The position numbers and the translations under genes were made by a program. Of a DNA stretch of 24,874 nt, positions 1 to 7,807 are shown in pieces. The DNA comes from JBFKPQ01 sp041628225 (GTDB lineage: Bacteria > Actinomycetota > Acidimicrobiia > Spongiisociales > JAENVV01): contig JBFKPQ010000020.1 of assembly GCA_041628225.1 (NCBI GenBank), positions 1 to 24,874 on the forward strand. Reading direction: 5' to 3'. The notes under the pieces are model-generated. The model worked only from the letters and a program-made list of their open reading frames with translations, was not told where the DNA came from and made no database searches. Numbering within the stretch: the stretch's first letter is position 1; every line of letters starts with the position of its first letter.

Positions 1-1
1 C

Positions 2-424
2 GACGCCGCTCCCGGCGACCGCCGCCGCCGTCCTCTGGTAGAGGCCGTTAACGCCGTCCTCTCACTGTCCGACGACGAGCGGCGGCCCATCATCACCTGG
101 TCCGAGCACGACCTGAGAATCCTCAAAACGGTGAGCGGCGATCGGCCCTTCCGTCATCGCAACGCCATTCGAACCGCCAAGCGATGGCGCAAAGGGCAGC
201 GAGCGTCCGAAGACCGTGCTGCACCGAACAGCCTGGCCCACTTCGAGGCATTGATCGGCTACGAACGTCCCGTAGAGCAGTACGGAGTCGGAGACAGCTT
301 GGCGTACATCGTCGAGCGCCAATCGGCTAGCGATGGTGCCATCGCCCGATGGCAAGTGATCCTGGAACACAACCGCCACGATCTGCTCGCGATGCGCGAT
401 GTCATGCTCAGAGTGAAGGAGTAA
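2..424 (+). CDS. 3' end of a probable RNase H-like (YprB/RNase_H_2-type) nuclease, partial
   Basis: The frame is open from the left edge to a TAA at 422-424, so about 140 C-terminal residues are visible and the start lies outside the window. Two short motifs recall the RNase H-like exonuclease domain found in YprB and in RecB-like TM0106-family proteins: WSEHDLRIL near the beginning, and EHNRHDLLAMRDV at the end, which resembles the final 'HN..D(L/V)L.L' helix carrying the last catalytic acidic residue of that fold. The family link is a pattern judgement from a fragment and is moderate at best. The gene converges with the formimidoyltransferase gene and the two stops are only a few bases apart, with no obvious terminator between them. 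Confidence 0.6.
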   Translation, partial: DAAPGDRRRRPLVEAVNAVLSLSDDERRPIITWSEHDLRILKTVSGDRPFRHRNAIRTAKRWRKGQRASEDRAAPNSLAHFEALIGYERPVEQYGVGDSLAYIVERQSASDGAIARWQVILEHNRHDLLAMRDVMLRVKE

Positions 425-427
425 CGG

Positions 428-2107
428 TCAGAGCCTCTCGTCGACCTTCGCCAAGATCTCGGCCTCTCGCGCGACAGCAGCGGCCTGAAGATCGGAACCC
501 TGTTTCACATAATCGGCGGCCGCTGCCTCGTCGGAGAGTTGCGCGGCATTGATTCGGACATTGAGGTAGGCGCCCATCACCGCCGACCGGGCGCACAATG
601 CGGCGACCCCAGCATCAGACACGGAGGCGGCCAGACCTTCGGCCGCCATGGCGGCGATCACGTCCATCGATCGGAGGCTGACCTCCATCACTTGGAGCGG
701 CACCTCGATCGCTCGACGGGTGGCATCCTCGATGGCCGCAGCTCGGGCAGCCTGCTCTTCCGGCGTGCCCTTCGGGAGACCGAACGCAGCCATGAGTTCG
801 TTGAAGGCGTCGGTGTCGTCGTCGATGAGGATCAGCAACTCGTCGTGGCAGGCCTTACCGCGCTCGGCCCAGTCGGAGAACTCCTCCCACCGTTCGTCCC
901 AGCCTCGCTTGTGGGACGACAGGTTGGCGACCATCGTGCCGAGGGCGGCACCGAGCGCGCCGAGCGCAGCGGCGACCGACCCTCCACCCGGAGCCGGCGA
1001 CTCGGATGCGGTCTCTTCGACGAACCCGCGCATGGACAGGTCGACCAGGCGATCGGATCGATCGTCGATCGCGTACTCGATGATCTTGCGGCGTGGCTCG
1101 AAGGGACTGAGTTCGTCGAGGCCGAGCGACCGGACCGCGATCTTGATCAGTTCGGAGTCCGCTACGCCCGTCGACCGATGCTGCTTGCGGAGGTAGTGGC
1201 GGCCGGCGTCGAGCATCGCCTGCAGAGGAATGAGGCCCACCAGCTCGGATCCGGTGACCCGCACGCCCCGTGCGTCGGCCTTGGCGACGACTTCGTCGAA
1301 GGCGACATGGACGGGTGTCACGTCGATGTCGGTCAGGTTCATGGAGATCTGGGCGATCCCGTACTCGTCGATGTACCAGCCGATCGCCTTGACGTTCTCC
1401 AACGAGCCGGGGATCCAGATCTCATCGCCGTTGGGATCGCGAGCGATGTTGCCGGTCAGCGGATCGCCGAGACGCTGCGGGCGGCCTCGTTCTCGTACGT
1501 CGAACGCGATGGCATTGGCCCGCCGCGTGGACGTGGTGTTGAGGTTCACGTTGTACGCCACGAGGAAGTTTCGGGCTCCTACGGCGGTGGCTCCCGATGT
1601 GGCGTTGAACTCGGCGGGTCCGAAGTCGGGCTGCCACGCCGGGTCGGCGAGCTTGGCTTCGAGGCCTTCGTATTCGCCGGCGCGGACGTCGGCGAGGTTG
1701 CGGCGGGCAGGGTCGAGGGCGGCGTGCTCGTAGCAGTAGATGGTGAGCCCGACCTCGTCGGCGAGCCGCTGTGCCAGGAGGTGGGCGTACTCGACCGTTT
1801 CATCCATGGTGATGCCCGACACCGGCACGAGTGGGCAAACATCGGTGGCTCCGAACCGGGGATGCTCGCCGGTGTGGGTACGCATGTCGATGAGCTCGGT
1901 CGCGGCGGTCACGGCCCGCACGGCAGCCTCGACGACTTCGTCGGGCGTCCCGACGAAGGTGACAACGGTTCGGTTGGTTGCTCGCCCCGGATCGACATCG
2001 AGCAACGCCACCCCATCGACGGTTTCGATCCGGCTGGTGATGGCGTCGATGACCGACCGATCCCGTCCCTCACTGAAGTTGGGAACACATTCGATGAGTC
2101 GCGCCAC
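428..2107 (-). CDS. ftcD: Bifunctional glutamate formimidoyltransferase / formimidoyltetrahydrofolate cyclodeaminase
   Basis: This 559-residue protein transfers the formimidoyl group of N-formimidoyl-glutamate to tetrahydrofolate and then deaminates it to methenyl-THF, the last steps of one histidine-degradation route. Residues 1 to about 300 are the formiminotransferase part: it begins ARLIECVPNFSEGRD and carries HTGEHPRFGATDVCPLVP, the family's catalytic histidine region. Residues from about 350 to the end are the helical cyclodeaminase part, with the glycine-rich SPAPGGGSVAAALGALG. Both halves look intact, so this is the fused form rather than separate FtcD and FchA-type proteins. The start is GTG with GGAAGGA a few bases upstream. 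It follows the glycosyltransferase gene by 44 bases on the same strand and may share its transcript. No other hut gene is visible. Confidence 0.95.
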   Translation of the reverse strand: MARLIECVPNFSEGRDRSVIDAITSRIETVDGVALLDVDPGRATNRTVVTFVGTPDEVVEAAVRAVTAATELIDMRTHTGEHPRFGATDVCPLVPVSGITMDETVEYAHLLAQRLADEVGLTIYCYEHAALDPARRNLADVRAGEYEGLEAKLADPAWQPDFGPAEFNATSGATAVGARNFLVAYNVNLNTTSTRRANAIAFDVRERGRPQRLGDPLTGNIARDPNGDEIWIPGSLENVKAIGWYIDEYGIAQISMNLTDIDVTPVHVAFDEVVAKADARGVRVTGSELVGLIPLQAMLDAGRHYLRKQHRSTGVADSELIKIAVRSLGLDELSPFEPRRKIIEYAIDDRSDRLVDLSMRGFVEETASESPAPGGGSVAAALGALGAALGTMVANLSSHKRGWDERWEEFSDWAERGKACHDELLILIDDDTDAFNELMAAFGLPKGTPEEQAARAAAIEDATRRAIEVPLQVMEVSLRSMDVIAAMAAEGLAASVSDAGVAALCARSAVMGAYLNVRINAAQLSDEAAAADYVKQGSDLQAAAVAREAEILAKVDERL

Positions 2108-2151
2108 CGTCGTCCTTCCGTCGCCCGCAGCCTACGCGGCGCGAATCGGGG

Positions 2152-3408
2152 TCAGACGTGCGAAAGGACCAGGCGTTCGATCGCGGCCACCGTCGCGCCC
2201 ACGCCGTTCTCGGTGGCGATGGTGGAGGCCAGGCGTCGGGCGCGATCGCGGTTGCTGGGCCTGTCGACGGACTCGATGGCGTCACCGAGCCTGGCCAGCT
2301 GTTTCCGGTCGACCTCCGTGCCGACGCCGTTCTGTTCGACCACTCGCGCCCAGAAGTGCTGGTCACCGAAGATGGGCGCCACGACGTGAGGAACGCCCGC
2401 CCGGAATACGGCACCGGTGGTGCCCGCCCCTCCGTGATGCACCGCCACCGCCACCTGCGGCAGCAGCCACGAATGCGGTACGTCTTGGATCACGAACAGT
2501 CGATCGTCCACCAGACCGGGTTCTAGCCCGCCCCATCCGGTGGCAAGCACACCGCGCCGCCCCGACGCCAGGAGCGCACCGACGACGGCCTCGGTGAGTT
2601 CCGGGACCCGGGCGTCGACCATGGAACCGAACCCGGCGTACACCGGGGGCGGGCCGTCGGCCAGGAAGGCGACGAGATCATCCTGGGGTGTCCAGTCCGA
2701 GCGGCGTTCGAGATAGCACCATCCGGTCACGGGGTACCGATCGGGCCAATCCGAGGCAGGCGGAAACACCGACGGGCTGTAGGCGTGGATGATCGGTTCG
2801 CCACTTCGTTCGATGACGCCGACCTGACCAAGCCGGCCGAGCGGCGGAAGCGCCAATGACTTGGTCCGCCACGGCTCGATGTGGCGGCGGGCAAGCATCC
2901 AGGCCACCTGCTGCTGCGCGACGTGACCCAACCGGTTGAGCCACGCGCCCATCGACCGCCCGGCCAGCATCGCGGGCGGGAGGTGGTCTCGGGTCGTTCC
3001 GAACGGCTGGAGCGCAAGCATCCCGGTGGGGACATTCATCGCCTGGCCGAGATGCCACGCAGAAAAGGCAAGTGGCGTGTAGACGAGCGCGTCCTGGCCC
3101 GCGCCGGCGGCTGTCGTCGTTGCGACGTACTCCGGCCAGATGTCGTCGAGAACCGAGGCGAACCCCCGCAACATCTTCAGCGGATTACGGCCCGAGGCCA
3201 GCAGCGTCTGCACCTTTGGCGACGTCATGAGCGCCTGTGGGTCTCCGGCGATCGGCGCAAACCGGAGGCCCCGATCCTCCACGAACTCCCGGAACGGATC
3301 ATGCGTGGCAACGGTGACTTCGTGACCGGCTGCCCCCAGCCCGAGGGCGACCGCCACGACGGGCTCTACGTCGCCTCGCGACCCGACGGTGAGCAGTCCG
3401 ATCCGCAC
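2152..3408 (-). CDS. GT1-family glycosyltransferase (UGT / sterol-glucosyltransferase-like)
   Basis: The product is a cytoplasmic or membrane-associated GT-B-fold enzyme of about 418 residues that probably transfers a sugar from a nucleotide-sugar donor to a lipid, sterol or small hydrophobic acceptor. The N terminus reads VRIGLLTVGSRGDVEPVVALG-like, the hallmark of the Glyco_transf_28/UGT group. At residues about 324-360 is HHGGAGTTGAVFRAGVPHVV followed by GDQHFWA, the donor-binding (PSPG-like) segment. The frame continues upstream to an ATG at 3477, but the conserved fold begins at the GTG at 3408, and the longer start would run through the divergent PPOX gene's start and ribosome-binding site. 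I therefore prefer GTG 3408, although no strong Shine-Dalgarno is seen there. The acceptor cannot be predicted. Confidence 0.88.
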   Translation of the reverse strand: MRIGLLTVGSRGDVEPVVAVALGLGAAGHEVTVATHDPFREFVEDRGLRFAPIAGDPQALMTSPKVQTLLASGRNPLKMLRGFASVLDDIWPEYVATTTAAGAGQDALVYTPLAFSAWHLGQAMNVPTGMLALQPFGTTRDHLPPAMLAGRSMGAWLNRLGHVAQQQVAWMLARRHIEPWRTKSLALPPLGRLGQVGVIERSGEPIIHAYSPSVFPPASDWPDRYPVTGWCYLERRSDWTPQDDLVAFLADGPPPVYAGFGSMVDARVPELTEAVVGALLASGRRGVLATGWGGLEPGLVDDRLFVIQDVPHSWLLPQVAVAVHHGGAGTTGAVFRAGVPHVVAPIFGDQHFWARVVEQNGVGTEVDRKQLARLGDAIESVDRPSNRDRARRLASTIATENGVGATVAAIERLVLSHV

Positions 3409-3470
3409 GATCGGAGCAGTCTGGCATGCCGTGCTGCCAGGCTGGGTCTCACTCGCGCCTGGAGCGAACC

Positions 3471-3893
3471 GTGTCAACCCGCCTCGATCGATCCGAACCC
3501 AAGGCCGATCATGCCGCCCGCCGGCTCGAAAGCGACCTCGTTGCCTGGCTCACGACGGTCGCGTCCGACGGGACCCCGCAGACGTCGCCCATCTGGTTCT
3601 TGTGGGATGGCGAGCAGTTTCTTTTGTACTCGCTCGAATCGGCCCGGGTCCGCAACATCGAACGCAACAGCCGCGTGTCGCTGAACCTCGACGGCAACGG
3701 CAAGGGTGGCGACATCGTCGTGATCGAGGGAACCGCACGGATCGACCGATCACTACCGTCGGCGGCCGACCACGCCGACTACCTGGCCAAGTACGGACCC
3801 ACGATGGAGACCTACCGGTGGGCCCCGGAGTGGTTTGTAGGGCGCTACTCCGTCCCGATCCGGATCACGCCGACCAAGTACCGCTACTGGTAA
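3471..3893 (+). CDS. PPOX-class F420-dependent oxidoreductase, Rv3369/TIGR03667-like
   Basis: A split beta-barrel flavin-fold protein of about 140 residues. Residues in VAWLTTVASDGTPQTSPIWFLWDGE, LLYSLESARVRNIERNSRVSLNLD and GDIVVIEGTARID follow the order seen in the Rv3369 type of the pyridoxamine-oxidase-like superfamily, which in actinobacteria usually binds coenzyme F420. The tail YSVPIRITPTKYRYW is also typical. The frame has an earlier ATG at 3426, but GTG at 3471 is preceded by GGAG six bases upstream and gives the family's usual length, so I chose it. It diverges from the glycosyltransferase, leaving about 60 bases for both promoters. The physiological substrate is unknown. Confidence 0.88.
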   Translation: MSTRLDRSEPKADHAARRLESDLVAWLTTVASDGTPQTSPIWFLWDGEQFLLYSLESARVRNIERNSRVSLNLDGNGKGGDIVVIEGTARIDRSLPSAADHADYLAKYGPTMETYRWAPEWFVGRYSVPIRITPTKYRYW

Positions 3894-3900
3894 CGACGCG

Positions 3901-6738
3901 TCAGGCGTCGGCGAGTGCTCGAGCGGCGATGGCCAGCGCCTCGTCCGCAGACATCGAGGCGCCGCGCTCCAACAGCTCGCCCGCCCGGTCCGGGCCGAGA
4001 CCATCCACCACTGCTTGCTCATAGCGCTCGTGGAAACGGTCGACGATGCTGTCGGGCATCGGGACGATCTTGGCCGTGCCGAGCACCACGGCGGCGTCTT
4101 CAAACCGGCCCAGGTCGATGAGGACGGAGGTCGACGCGTCAAGGGTGCGAGCCTGCGCGACCTCTTGCAATGGCAACAAGGGGAGCACCTCGAGGACGGG
4201 AAGGAGCCGGTGTGCTGCTTGGACCGGCTTTCCGGTGGCAGCCTCGGCAATCGCCAGGTAACGGCTGGCGCCGGCCCAACAATTCATGTCGCCGGCGTCG
4301 TCGAGAAGTACGCGACCTTTCGACAACGGAGGTATCGCCTCGGCATGACGCGCCGACAGCGTGTGCAGGATGCCGAGGTAGTAGAGCGTGTGACCCTGCC
4401 AGTAGGGCGATCGGATCTTCTCGAAGATCCGCACCGCGCGTTCGAGATTCGACTGAATCCAAGCGTCCTCGACCTTCCCCAGTTGCATCGTCGAATCAGA
4501 GAGCGATGCCGCAAGCAGAGCCGGATCCCCGACCTCTTCGAAGGTTTCGAGGGCGGCGCGCAAGTGTCCGAGCGAGCGGTCGTCGTCCGGCGGCAGGTAT
4601 CCGGCCAGCATGAGGTTGCGAAACCCGGCTTCCCATTTGCGGTCCCACCAATACGGTTCGGGATTGGCGTCCAACATGCGCCGACCCTCGAGGAGATGCT
4701 CCAGGTACTCGGGGTCGGTGGTGGCGTGGCGGATGGCGCATCCGAGGGCAAACTCCATCCGCCCGATCAGATGCTCGTCGCCGGTCGCTTCCGCTTCGGC
4801 GAGACCCCGTCGCGCGTGATCGACGGACGACGGCCTGGTGATCTCGGCGCCGAGCAGAGCGGTCGTGAACCAGGTCTTGACCCGCACGGTCGGATCGACG
4901 TCGGTTCCGGCATCGAGACCAGCCAGGGCCGTCTCGATGCCCTCGATCTGCATGCCTTCGTGCATCCAGAAACTGAACAGTTCGAACGCCATCCGGATGT
5001 GCCGTTCGAACTCACCGGCTTCCAGAAGGGTCACGAAGGCGGCGCGGATGTTGTCGTAGTCGGCGGTGAGCCGGTCTTGCGCAGCGACCTGATCCGGGCC
5101 CCGCAGCGCGGGGCTGACCTCCGCCACGAAATCTGAGAAATAGCCGGCGTGGGTGAGCCGCACGTCGCCCGCCTCTCCCGAATCGCTCAGGCGTTCCTGG
5201 GCGTACTGGCGGACCGGTTCGAGCATCCGGTAGCGGGTTTCGGTCCCACGCGATACGACGGTGGCGAGCGACTTGTCGACCATCGAATCGACGAAATCGA
5301 GCACCTCGAAATCCTCGACGTCGCCCCCGGCGCACACCCGCTCGGCCGCGGCGAGCGTGAATCCACCGGTGAACACGGAAGCGCGGCGGAAGACCGTCTG
5401 CTCATCGGGCTCGAGCAGGTCGTACGACCAGTCGATGGTGGCATGCAGGGTGCGTTGGCGCGGCAAGGCCGCTTTGGCCGAACCCGACAGGATCCGGAAT
5501 GAATCTTCGAGCCGGTCGGCCAGCTCGCTCAACGACAGGCTGCGAAGCCGTGCCGCCGCGAGCTCGAGACCGAGCGGAATGCCGTCGATTCTGGTGACGA
5601 TCCGCCGGATGGCGGCGTGATCGGACTCGCCGATCTCGAAGTCCGGGCGGGCTGCTCTCGCCCGATCCAAGAACAATCGCACGGACTCGGCGTCGAGCAA
5701 CGAGTCGGCCGGCAAGCTCATGGACGGCACCCGGACGAGGTGTTCCCCGGGAACGCCAAGCGACTCCCGTGACGTGGCCAGCACGGTGACCTTCGGGCAG
5801 GCGGTCAGGATCTGCTTGATCGCCGATGCCGAACCGTCGAGCACGTGTTCGCAGTTGTCGATGACCAGCAGCACGTGGCGAGACCACAGATAGCGGGTCA
5901 CCACGTCGTCGATGGACGCACCTTCCCCGGGGCGCAGTCCCCACGTGTCGCCGACGACCGTCATGATCAGCTGCGGGTTCGTGACCGGCGCCAGCTCGAC
6001 GAGCCAGACACCGTCTGCGTAGTCCTCTGCCATGGCTCGGGCCGTCTCGACGGCCAGCCTGGTCTTGCCGGTGCCGCCCACGCCGGCGAGCACCGTGAGC
6101 CGATGGACCGACAGGTCGTGGCGCAACGAGTCGATCTCGAACTCACGACCCACGAAGGTCGTGAGGTAGTCGGGCAGGTTGTGGAGGGCCACGTCGGCGG
6201 TTCGGATCGGCCGCGTCACGACGGGCAGGTCCGGATGCCGGAGCTCGAAGACATGCTCGGGTTCGTCGAGGTCCTTCAGGCGATGGACCCCGAGGTCCGA
6301 GAAGCCTGCAGGACCTCCGGCGGTCTCGACGGTCGCCGACGACACGAGCACCTGGCCACCGTGACCGGCCGACATGAGCCGGGCGGCGCGGTTCAGCGTC
6401 GTGCCGAAGTAATCACCATCGCGTTCGTCGGCCGTACCGGTGTGGATACCCATCCGTACGGCGAGGGCGGGGCCCGGCCACTCGGCTGCCGCCATCTGCA
6501 GCTGGGCGTCGAGCGCCGCGGCCAAGGCGTGGTCGGGACGGTGGAACGCCACCGCGAAGGCATCACCTGCCGTAGAGAACACATGGCCGTCGTGGTCGGC
6601 GACCGCCGACCGCATGATCTGGTCGTGCCGTTCCAGGCTGGCGCGCATGCCGTCGGAGTCGGACTGCCACAACCGCGTCGACCCCTCGACGTCGGTGAAC
6701 AGGAAGGTGACGAGCCCGGTCGGCACCGATGTGACCAT
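3901..6738 (-). CDS. Class III adenylate/guanylate cyclase domain - AAA/NB-ARC-like ATPase - TPR protein
   Basis: A 945-residue signalling protein of a type common in actinobacteria. Residues 1 to about 165 form a class III nucleotide cyclase domain: FTDVEGST supplies metal-binding D16, STAGDAF supplies D59, and FGTTLNRAARL supplies N116 and R120 of the transition-state pair. The linker LPDYLTTFVGRE precedes an STAND-type P-loop ATPase with Walker A GVGGTGKTR at about 219-227 and Walker B LLVIDNCEHV. The C-terminal 400 residues are alpha-helical and TPR-like (for example YYLGILHTLSARHAEAIPPL). There is no LuxR-type helix-turn-helix at the end, so direct DNA binding is not supported. It starts 15 bases after the DinB-fold gene and probably shares its transcript. 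Whether the cyclase domain is active, and whether it makes cAMP or cGMP, cannot be told. Confidence 0.9.
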   Translation of the reverse strand: MVTSVPTGLVTFLFTDVEGSTRLWQSDSDGMRASLERHDQIMRSAVADHDGHVFSTAGDAFAVAFHRPDHALAAALDAQLQMAAAEWPGPALAVRMGIHTGTADERDGDYFGTTLNRAARLMSAGHGGQVLVSSATVETAGGPAGFSDLGVHRLKDLDEPEHVFELRHPDLPVVTRPIRTADVALHNLPDYLTTFVGREFEIDSLRHDLSVHRLTVLAGVGGTGKTRLAVETARAMAEDYADGVWLVELAPVTNPQLIMTVVGDTWGLRPGEGASIDDVVTRYLWSRHVLLVIDNCEHVLDGSASAIKQILTACPKVTVLATSRESLGVPGEHLVRVPSMSLPADSLLDAESVRLFLDRARAARPDFEIGESDHAAIRRIVTRIDGIPLGLELAAARLRSLSLSELADRLEDSFRILSGSAKAALPRQRTLHATIDWSYDLLEPDEQTVFRRASVFTGGFTLAAAERVCAGGDVEDFEVLDFVDSMVDKSLATVVSRGTETRYRMLEPVRQYAQERLSDSGEAGDVRLTHAGYFSDFVAEVSPALRGPDQVAAQDRLTADYDNIRAAFVTLLEAGEFERHIRMAFELFSFWMHEGMQIEGIETALAGLDAGTDVDPTVRVKTWFTTALLGAEITRPSSVDHARRGLAEAEATGDEHLIGRMEFALGCAIRHATTDPEYLEHLLEGRRMLDANPEPYWWDRKWEAGFRNLMLAGYLPPDDDRSLGHLRAALETFEEVGDPALLAASLSDSTMQLGKVEDAWIQSNLERAVRIFEKIRSPYWQGHTLYYLGILHTLSARHAEAIPPLSKGRVLLDDAGDMNCWAGASRYLAIAEAATGKPVQAAHRLLPVLEVLPLLPLQEVAQARTLDASTSVLIDLGRFEDAAVVLGTAKIVPMPDSIVDRFHERYEQAVVDGLGPDRAGELLERGASMSADEALAIAARALADA

Positions 6739-6753
6739 GGCCCGAACCTACCC

Positions 6754-7260
6754 TCACCTGGCCAGCAGCGTCCGGATGGCCTGTAGCTGGCCGCGGTGTT
6801 CGGCCTCGTGTTGCGTGAGATGGTGGAGGATCCACTCCGGCGTGCTCGGGTTCTCGGCGAGCCCGTTCGATCGTCGCCAGGCATCCCGGTCGAACCGTCG
6901 GAGTTCCTCCACAAACCGCGCACGCACGAAGGCGAGTCGTTCGAGGTGATTCGAAAGCGGGAAGCCGGGTGCGGGTGAGAGCCGCCCGTCGTCTTCGCGT
7001 ACGTCGAACGGGAACCAGTCGCCCAGCCAGTTCGGATAGTCGCCGCCCAGCAGGTCGGCGTACAGCCAGTCGGCTTCGATGGCGGCGATGTGATAGAGCG
7101 TCGCGCCGATCGTGTTCGGGAAGCCGGGTGCGACCGCATCGACGTCGTCGTCGGTGGTACCCGCCAGCGCCTCGAGCGTACGCTCCCGCCCGTCCTCTAG
7201 CGTCCACAGAGCCGTACCGATCGGCGTCGACAACTCGTGCGGCGGAGTGACCTCGTTCAT
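6754..7260 (-). CDS. DinB-family four-helix-bundle metalloprotein
   Basis: A 168-residue protein with the DinB / YfiT-like four-helix-bundle pattern. The family's metal-binding histidine triad is visible as H57 in ATLYHIAAIEADWLY and H151 plus H155 in LTQHEAEHRGQL near the C terminus. Proteins of this fold include thiol-dependent transferases (bacillithiol or mycothiol type) and many members of unknown role. The N-terminal region is followed by a Trp-rich loop (NWLGDWFPFDV). It is the first gene of a leftward pair with the cyclase/ATPase gene and diverges from the NTF2-like gene across about 57 bases, where both promoters must lie. The exact substrate is unknown. Confidence 0.85.
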   Translation of the reverse strand: MNEVTPPHELSTPIGTALWTLEDGRERTLEALAGTTDDDVDAVAPGFPNTIGATLYHIAAIEADWLYADLLGGDYPNWLGDWFPFDVREDDGRLSPAPGFPLSNHLERLAFVRARFVEELRRFDRDAWRRSNGLAENPSTPEWILHHLTQHEAEHRGQLQAIRTLLAR

Positions 7261-7317
7261 CTGGCCGACCCTACGCCGACACCCTGCTGTTCGTTACGCT
7301 CGAAGCGAGGAGGGCGG

Positions 7318-7686
7318 ATGACAACCGCTACCGAACTCATCGACAGCTTCTTTGCATCGCACTCGATCACCGATTCGGACGAGCGTCGCGCGCGGCTGAC
7401 AAGGTCGCTCGATCCCGCCGCCGAGTTCCACAGCCTGCAGGTGACGCTCATCGGCATCGACGAAATCACCGAAGGGTTCGTGGGCGAAGCCCGCCTCGTG
7501 CGGACGTCGCCCGTGGAGATGCGCGGAAGCTGGCTCCGCTGGGAGTGGGCCTATCACGACCTCGACGGACAAACGCTCACGGCCGCAGACGGAACCGGCT
7601 ACGCAGGAGTTGCGATCGGGCGAATGAGCGGGGACCGGCTCGCTCTCGTCGTCCCCTATCTGGGGAATCGCCCGCCGCTCGAGTGA
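7318..7686 (+). CDS. Small NTF2/SnoaL-like fold protein
   Basis: A protein of 122 residues beginning MTTATELIDSFFASHS. The length, the opening helix, the hydrophobic strand pattern (RGSWLRWEWAYHDLDG, GYAGVAIGRMSGDRLALVV) and the overall alternation are compatible with the NTF2-like/SnoaL cone fold, which includes ligand-binding proteins and small isomerases. I do not recognise a specific subfamily. The ATG at 7318 is chosen over an in-frame ATG at 7237 because GAGGAGGG (7307-7314) lies directly before it and the longer form would overlap the divergent DinB gene. The last codons (PPLE-stop) are duplicated 42 bases downstream. Confidence 0.75.
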   Translation: MTTATELIDSFFASHSITDSDERRARLTRSLDPAAEFHSLQVTLIGIDEITEGFVGEARLVRTSPVEMRGSWLRWEWAYHDLDGQTLTAADGTGYAGVAIGRMSGDRLALVVPYLGNRPPLE

Positions 7687-7731
7687 ACGAACAACGGCAC
7701 GCTCCCGGCCACGCCGCCGCTCGAGTGAACG
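7672..7731 (+). repeat. 18-bp direct repeat carrying the 3' end and stop codon of the NTF2-like gene
   Basis: The 18-base unit CCGCCGCTCGAGTGAACG occurs at 7672-7689 and again, identically, at 7714-7731, offset by 42 bases. The first copy contains the last codons and TGA stop of the NTF2-like gene. Because the offset is a multiple of three, the second copy is in the same frame and repeats PPLE-stop. It looks like a short local duplication in the 121-base spacer before the ArsC-like gene. No other role is evident. Confidence 0.8.
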
Positions 7732-7807
7732 GCGGACGGCGACGGTCACCTCGACGTAGCCCGGTCGTCCGGCTCAATGCTGCCCGGGTCCGTGCTTGAA
7801 TCGCACC

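Noticed and set aside
539..2389. A 616-codon open frame on the plus strand opposite ftcD and the glycosyltransferase end
   Set aside because: It is antisense to a clear bifunctional FtcD gene, is rich in low-meaning Arg/Gly/Asp text and matches no family. In GC-rich DNA such shadow frames are common.
7684..7725. The TGA ending the NTF2-like gene as a second selenocysteine codon
   Set aside because: The following residues only duplicate the gene's own end, there is no redox-motif context, and I see no SECIS-like stem at the right distance.
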